Source of the DNA: Jaltomata sinuosa
Lineage: Eukaryota; Streptophyta; Magnoliopsida; Solanales; Solanaceae
Direction: 5' to 3'
Length of the DNA stretch: 64,000 nt
Assembly (NCBI GenBank): GCA_003996215.1
Contig: QJPP01000316.1
Location: forward strand, 744,001 to 808,000
Below are positions 57,933-64,000 of this stretch, one piece after another (the first letter of the stretch is position 1; each line of letters opens with the position of its first letter). The position numbers and the translations under genes were made by a program. Under the pieces are notes generated by a model that did not search any database, was not told the DNA's origin, and was given only the letters and a program-made list of their open reading frames with translations.

Positions 57933-60900
57933 TCAAGACAATACAGCACTAGTCTTCTTTACTTTCCTGCTTGCATAAATCTTAGCATATAAGCTCTTGG
58001 TTCTAAACGTTAGCAAAAGATCCAAGCCGAACCCAACGATGCAAGCTATTGACATAACTATGAATACAAGCCTGTAGCAGTGAGCACCAACACAAGTGTT
58101 GCCACCATCAGCTGTCTTTGTAGCCTGAGCATCATACAAAAGGCCCGCAAGCAAACCAGAGAAGAGAAATGAGCCGAGTGGAAGGTTTAGAATCAGGACA
58201 TTATAAATGAGACCGTAATATTTGAGACCAAAGAGTTCGGAAGCAGTTGGAACAGAGATAGCAACACGAACTCCATAGCAAATTCCAACGACGATAGAGC
58301 CAATGTAGAGTGATCCTGGCATAGCCATTGCCAGTAAGATGTATCCTACAGCCATCAGAATCTGTGAAGCTGCATTCCATATTGGCCTTGGCAGTGCAGT
58401 TTTCCTGCAAATAAGGAAATTAAGATCAGTAAAGGGAACAAATCACTATCAGAATTTTTATGTGTGTAAACCTAGTGACAAAACTAAACTAGTACACTAG
58501 CTTGATTTGAGGCTCTTAAGGTTTACTAACACTCAAAACTGATGTTAACATTGCACTACTTTCTAAATGTGGACAACTTTGCTCCCATTTCATTTTTTGA
58601 TACAAAATTGCCCCTACCATTAGTAAGTAGCTCAAAACAACCTTGTTACAGCCAAGTAGCTTAAAGATACCTTCCCCTAATGGTTGCTTCAGCTGGGATG
58701 TAAAATGGCTCATTTGTCCCTAAACTATTTGAACGAGACAATTATCTATATATATTCTAATAAAATTCTTGATGCTATAAAAATATCATACTAAAGTTCT
58801 GCAATCCACCGTCCAAGTTGGAGAATCTAGTGAACCTTTTCCCAACTAAAGAAAGATTTTCTTAAAAGCCATCCATTGGTCAAAAATTGTGAGCAAGGAA
58901 ATAAAAGACAAGCATGGTCCACACCTTTTTCGCAAGATTTAATGCATCTATAGCCAAGTGAAGATTAAAATATAACTATAGCTTGGAAGTTTCCCGAGAG
59001 AAGCTTATTGCTAATTAATTAGTGGTAGTAATATGAAAGGAATATATTCCATTTTCTAACCTTTCTTAGATCTTGTTGATAATGTTGTTTAGAGGAATTC
59101 TTTTAAATATATTACTTACATAAGCAAGTACACCCTCATAAAGGAATGGACTTTTCGGACTTCTTTCGCATAGAAATTTTCAGTGCACGTGAAAGTCAGA
59201 TTTATGTCCCACCAATTTACCCCATCAAAAAGAAAAGTCCTCTTTGGCTTAGTGGGTGAGGCAGAGATCTTTTCTTGGTAAATCTAATGACCCTTCATAA
59301 GTTCTAAAAGAAGGGATCTAATAATCCAAATAGCCAAACGAATTTACTGTTTACTTTTCTTAGCTCATATATACGAATTATACACGATATACACATATTA
59401 TATATGAAGTATACATACTCCATTATATATATTGACTACTTTTGATTTAAGCGATTTAGCTTAGAAGGGAAAAGATAAATGGAAGGGAATGATAAGTAGG
59501 CTCCATATTTGCTTTTCCTTACATTCCAATTTCTTCCAACCAAACAATAACTTTTAAGTTTAACATAAGTTGCTTTTGAGGAAACACCCCCTTTTCAAAA
59601 TTTAGAAAAAGACTATGGAAAAAGAATCTTCAACAAAACCTACCTTTCAAATACATCTAAACTTCAGATTTCCATTATCAGCCAATTAACCAAAGGTCAA
59701 TATGGATGCGTGTTGATGTTAAAGCAAATATAAATGCAGAAAAACTGCTTTGAATTTAAACTGAAGTAGAAGTAAATTTAAAGCAACACCTACTACGTAC
59801 TAAGCTACCCATTGACCCTAGAGTATGGAAATTTCTAAAAATTAATATTCAAACATCTTTTGACTATGAAATTTGATAGGATAAATCTAATCTTCAAATA
59901 TTTTCAAGTTCACAAATGGTTGGAAATTCCACTCAACAACTTCAATAACTCAAATTTTCAAGTTTCAAACTTCAAAATCTATGGTTAAACGAGAGCAACT
60001 CAAGCTGCAAAGTAGAAAAGATGTGAAACTAGCAACAAAAATAAAACTAGATACTCCAGTAAGCAACCAGTATTAAGCAATTATAGTGGTAGTAAACTTA
60101 CTTGATGAAGTATTCGGAGACGGAGCCGGAAATAATGCGACCGAAAAATCCCCAAATGCTGGTGAGGGAGACGAAAATGGAAACATCAACATATCCAAGA
60201 GCTAATCCCATTTGCCCCAAATTGTTCATCACAGTTAAACCTGTTCCTACTCCACACAGAAATGAAACAAACAAGATCCAAAAATCCAGAGTTTTCATAG
60301 CCTCGAAAATCGTGTGATCTTCTCCAATAACTGGTGGCCTTTTCTCCACCACCACCACAACTGGCACCGCATTTTCCTCCTCCTCCACTACAACAACCTC
60401 CTTTTTCTCCACTTCCTCTGTAACTGTAACTGTTTCTTCTTCGCTGCCCAGTAGTAATGGCTCTGCAATATTGTTGTTATTGCCTTCCACGTCTATATTC
60501 TCTGAATTTTCACGGATGAAATTCTTCACCATAAGGTGAATCGGAATGAACAAAGGCGAAGCTATAAGAACTAGAAGTATTCCAGCAAAAATTTGTGAAA
60601 AAACTTTCCCATGAGTGCCGGAAATGTCAAATGCTAACAAATAAACCGCTATAATAACGGCAATTATGTTAATGACGCCGAAGTATTTGACCTCTTCCTT
60701 CTCTTCTGCGGAAGTTGAGGAAGGTGGAGTTTCACGGAGAAAGACAATCGCCGTGAGACAAACGGCAAAAGGTACGACGGCAAGGAGGAGTAAGAAAGTA
60801 GAAGGATCGCTAGAAAATAACGCCGAACAAATATCGGTGAATATTGCCGTACTTAATCCTACATATCCTTTCAAAATTCCCGTCACCGGTCCCCTGTTTT

Positions 60901-61315
60901 TCCTGAAATTCCTTATACAAGTAACTAAAATGGCGGTGTTCATCCATGTAGTACTGTTACCTCCCATGCATAAAAATATACACATAACCCAGTAAGGAAG
61001 AGGTTTAATTGTACCACTAACTACAAGCCATTGAACACCGTAACCAATGAAGCCTTCAATTCCACCAATGAGAAGAATAACGGGAGTTGATAGCCGGTCG
61101 GAGGCAAGTCCGGCGAGTATTCCGAACGCTTTTCCGACGTCCTTAGCGACGGAGAGATTGTTTAATTGGAGCTGAGTAAGTGCCATTAGAGACTTTAAAG
61201 CGTCGGAATAGTTAGAGAAAGTGTAGTTATTGCCGGAAATAGCTTGTACCCAAACGGCGGCGACGAAGCCGAGCCATTTTCCGACCGGCGAATTGTAACT
61301 GAATACGAAAGTCAT
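57933..61315 (-). CDS. nodulin-like / NFD4-like major facilitator superfamily transporter
   Basis: Two exons: 60102-61315 and 57933-58404, with a 1697-bp GT-AG intron (ATCAA/GTAAGT, TTTGCAG/GAAAAC), giving 561 residues. I start at the ATG at 61315 (MTFVFSYNSPVGKWLGFVAA). The frame is open upstream to 61339, but only a TTG precedes it. Residues 10-260 are the nodulin-like half, with KWLGFVAAVWVQAISGNNYT and NRGPVTGILKGYVGLSTAIF. A cytosolic loop of about residues 280-340 is rich in Glu and Val. Then come the second MFS bundle (GRIISGSVSEYFIKK, PRPIWNAASQILM) and a basic tail. About 12 membrane segments. The family includes Arabidopsis NFD4; substrates are mostly unknown. A TATA motif lies about 105 bases upstream. 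Confidence 0.9.
58405..60101. other. intron of the NFD4-like gene
   Basis: AT-rich, no coding sequence. The stretch 59848-60000 (ACATCTTTTGACTATGAAAT ... ATCTATGGTTAAACG) resembles the MITE-like stretch at 51.7-51.9 kb. Confidence 0.4.
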
Positions 61316-61417
61316 CAGAGTACAAAAGAGCTGATTCAATGAAAGCCGAAAATGTGAATGGTTTTTTTTTAGGGAAATAAGAATTTTGTGATCCAGAAAG
61401 GCATAAGAATTAATTAA

Positions 61418-61425
61418 TATATAGG
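61418..61425 (-). promoter_or_regulatory. TATA box candidate of the NFD4-like gene
   Basis: CTATATAT on the minus strand (within CCTATATATTAATT), about 105 bases before the ATG at 61315. No other motif stands out. Confidence 0.4.
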
Positions 61426-62670
61426 GAATTTAAAGTTTTTATATTATTTTGATTAAAATCTGTCATTGTCAAGTTGCTGACTACTGTTGTTTCTACGAAA
61501 TCACATACAAATTGTCATTCACTGTACCTCTGATTCGAGTCTTCCGCGATATGAAATCGTCTTTGTTAAAGAAAATGTTTTAACTTTAGATTAAAATTTT
61601 TCGATACAAATTCAAATTCAATCGAATTTCTATATGAGTACGGAATGAAAAATCAATAGAAAAAACAAATTGCTCATCGCTTTTGCAATTTGGAAAAACT
61701 AAACTTTTTTTATTTGTTAAAGTTCTTGTTACGTTTTGAAGTGAAAAATTGCTGGAAGAAGATTACGTACTGCATTTTGTTACAGGGTAGGTAGGATCAT
61801 AAATTCATACATAAATACAAAAAATTAATTGCCAGCATCAATCATTTGAGGTGAAATTATATCAAATTTGGGTATATTGTGAATTTATATCAAATTATTT
61901 ATCAAAACAATATAGTATGATACAATACAACAAAATGTATAATATAATATGATATATATATTATGAAACAATAAGTAACACCTCTCTAAACAAAGTGTAC
62001 TAAGGTCATGCAATGTGTATTTTTATATCGTACATAAATTTTCCAACGAGTGACGAGACCTAGTTTATGTACTGATCCTCCATTTATAAAACGTGATAAA
62101 CTAATTACTGTTCACAATAAATATATGTATCACCCGAACCCCCTCGACAAATAATTATACTATATATATAAGATATTTTATAATATTTTATGTGTATATA
62201 TAAATTTTGAATCTCCTAAATATAAAATTAGATATTGGCTCAGTGGTTAAAGGGCTACAAAATTCACCCTGTGCCACTGTATATAGCATGCAATCAACAT
62301 CACCGAATAACCAAAAGAAAAGAAATAGAACCAAGACAAAGGGTGTGCCCGGTAGGAAGCAAAATATTTTCTAATTTTTTATATTTGACTGATCAAAATT
62401 TTTGAAAAATATTTTTTTTAGAAAAATAAGTTCCTTGAAAATAGTGAAAATGATTTTCCTAACGGAAGCAAAAAAAAAACAAGCTCCACATATGACATTT
62501 ATATTAATTATGTCCTCCCAACCCTTCAACACATCTCATGATCTTCAACCCCACTCCATAGCCCATCTCCCCCACCTCACACCACCCCTACCTCCTAGAT
62601 AGAGTATTTGTTTAGATTATACACAAAATAATATTTTTTTATTTACGTATCGAACACAATTACTACCTCA
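61426..62670. other. AT-rich spacer
   Basis: Nothing coding. ATTGGCTCAGTGGTTAAAGG at 62235 resembles a tRNA A box and may be the head of a decayed SINE. 62345-62470 has the AAAATATTTTC style of a hAT-like MITE but lacks a clear partner end. Confidence 0.35.
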
Positions 62671-62675
62671 TCGGT

Positions 62676-64000
62676 CGCACTTGGGTTTGGGGGCGGGGTC
62701 GGGGGTGGGGCCAGGGGCGGGGGCGGGGGCGAGGGGAAGGAGAGGTAAGGGGGTTAAGGGAGCATCTAGGTTGAGAATAGGGTCTTGGAACATAGGGACT
62801 TTATCCGGAAAGTCCATAGAGCTAGTGAAGGTCCTAAGGAAGAGGAGGATTAGCATAGCGTGTGTCCAGGAGACTAAATGGGTGGGCACTAAGGCGCGAG
62901 AGGTAGACGGGTATAAGTTGTGGTACTCAGGAGGTGTGAGGAATAGGAATGGGGTAGGTATCTTAGTGGATGAGGAGTTGAGAGAGCAAGTGGTGGAGGT
63001 TAGGAGGGTCAACGATAGGTTGATGACAATTAAGTTAGTCCTTGGAGGGTCTACTTTGAACATTATTAGTGCGTACGCACCACAAGCGGGCTTAGATGAG
63101 GAGGAGAAGAAACGCTTTTGGGAGGTTTTGGACGAGGTAGTGGGAGGTTTTCCTGATACTGAGAAGCTCTTCATTGGAGGAGATTTCAATGGGCACATCG
63201 GGGCATCTTCGAGGGGTTATGACGATGTGCATGGAGGCTTTGGTTTCGGGGATAGGAATGAAGGGGGTGCCGCACTCTTGGATTTCGCTAGAGCCTTTGG
63301 GTTGAGAGTAGCTAACTCTAGTTTCCCGAAGAAGGAGGAGCACTTGGTTACCTTTCGTAGTTCGGTGGCCAAGACTCAGATAGACTTTTTGCTCCTTAGG
63401 ACAGGTGATAAAGGTCTTTGTAGAGACTGTAAGGTTATCCCAAGTGAGAATCTTTCGACCCAACATAGACTCTTAGTGATGGATTTAGAGATCACGAAGG
63501 AGAAAAAGAAGCGGATTGTGGATGACCGGCCTAGGATTAAATGGGGTAGCCTGACTATGGCTAGTGCACGGGAAATAGGGGAGAAGTTGTTGACTAGGGG
63601 GGCTTGGGGGAGTAGCGGGGATGTGGATAATATGTGGGATACGACCGCTAGTTGCATAAGGGAGACGGCTAGAGAGGTGTTGGGCGTATCGAGAGGTCGT
63701 TCTGGCAAGCATCGAGGGGACTGGTGGTGGAACGGAGAAGTAAAAGGAAAGGTGGAGGCAAAAAAGGGGTCATATGCGAAGTTGGTAGAGAGTAAGGATG
63801 AGGAGGAGAGGCGAAGGAATAAGGAGGCGTATAAGATAACTAGGAAGGAGGCTAAGTTAGCGGTAACGGCAGCTAAAACGGCAGCCTTTGAAAGCTTATA
63901 CGCGACTTTAGAGGATAAAGGTGGGGATAAGAAGTTATACAGGTTAGCAAAGGCTAGAGAGAGGAGGACTCAGGACCTTGACCAAGTGAAGTGCATCAAG
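62676..64000 (+). mobile_element. RTE-type non-LTR retrotransposon, 5' part
   Basis: Base composition changes sharply at about 62676 from AT-rich spacer to a G-rich start (GGGTTTGGGGGCGGGGTC) followed by a long coding frame. The order G-rich head, AP-endonuclease and pre-RT linker fits plant RTE LINEs. Proteins of this type are often mislabelled 'craniofacial development protein 2-like' in Solanaceae annotations. The reverse transcriptase and 3' tail lie beyond the window. Confidence 0.85.
62768..64000 (+). CDS. RTE LINE polyprotein, AP-endonuclease domain (partial, runs off the end)
   Basis: An uninterrupted frame of 411 codons reaches the window edge; it is open back to 62603 but the true start is unknown. 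Counting from codon 62768, the endonuclease residues are in place: N8 ([12 protein letters not shown]), E35 (CVQETKW), D139 and N141 ([10 protein letters not shown]), D206 ([10 protein letters not shown]) and H233 ([10 protein letters not shown]). This is the enzyme that nicks target DNA to prime reverse transcription. After it comes a charged Lys/Arg/Glu-rich linker (codons 240-411). There are no stops or frameshifts, unlike the LINE at 22-26 kb, so this copy is young or conserved at least over this stretch. Confidence 0.88.

Noticed and set aside
61313..61339. Upstream extension of the NFD4-like protein to 61339
   Set aside because: The codon there is TTG; the first ATG in frame is at 61315. 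Likewise the GRP2 copy A extension to 8017 begins with GTG.
62668..63712. Several minus-strand ORFs of 75-176 codons opposite the RTE element
   Set aside because: They are shadows of the plus-strand endonuclease frame; the predicted proteins are Ser/Pro/Leu-rich and unlike any family.

Overview
This is nuclear DNA from a flowering plant, most likely a member of the Solanaceae. The genes have short GT-AG exons and AT-rich introns. The TS-type SINE 3' tail recurs on both strands, MITE inverted repeats of the GGGGTCGTTTGGTA and CTCCGTCCCAATTT types are common, and two tandem genes closely resemble Nicotiana GRP2. The genus cannot be fixed from the sequence alone.

Layout. 0.4-2.5 kb: a tandem array of a small LTR element with three LTRs and two internal domains. 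3.1-5.4 kb (+): an ARO-type armadillo-repeat protein. 6.8-13.1 kb: two tandem copies of a cold-shock-domain glycine-rich zinc-knuckle protein (GRP2 type, both -), separated and flanked by copies of a ~300-bp dispersed repeat. 13.1-16.8 kb: AT-rich repeats with a 23-G run and a foldback. 16.9-21.3 kb (-): a complete eight-exon auxin influx carrier (LAX2 type) with one GC-AG intron. 22.3-26.5 kb: a decayed L1-type LINE that has lost its endonuclease. 26.5-35.6 kb: gene-free, with MITEs, SINEs, a foldback and a degenerate minisatellite. 35.6-38.5 kb (+): a thaumatin-like protein whose last small exon lies 2 kb downstream. 38.5-42.8 kb: SINEs, a solo LTR, and a complete TRIM with a perfect 5-bp target duplication. 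42.8-46.3 kb (+): COQ4 (ubiquinone biosynthesis), whose 2.8-kb intron contains the remnant of an antisense gene. 46.3-53.4 kb: AT-rich repeats. 53.5-55.2 kb (+): a second thaumatin-like protein with a predicted GPI tail. 56.2 kb (-): an orphan last exon of a GH10 xylanase gene. 57.9-61.3 kb (-): a two-exon nodulin-like/NFD4-like major facilitator. 62.7-64 kb (+): the 5' part of an RTE-type LINE with an uninterrupted endonuclease frame that runs off the window.

The genes do not form a pathway. They are ordinary euchromatic plant genes (polar growth, RNA chaperone, auxin uptake, defence/cell wall, mitochondrial ubiquinone, membrane transport) separated by transposon-rich spacers. No CRISPR, operon or clear new multi-gene system is present. 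The most informative observations are structural: a recombinant three-LTR array whose middle LTR is a chimera of the outer two; an antisense gene remnant inside the COQ4 intron that shares a spliced-looking fragment with a site 4.4 kb away; the GC-AG intron of LAX2; and the GRP2 tandem duplication bounded by repeat copies. All splice sites were assigned by eye from reading-frame continuity, GT/AG sites and remembered family sequences. No database search was run.
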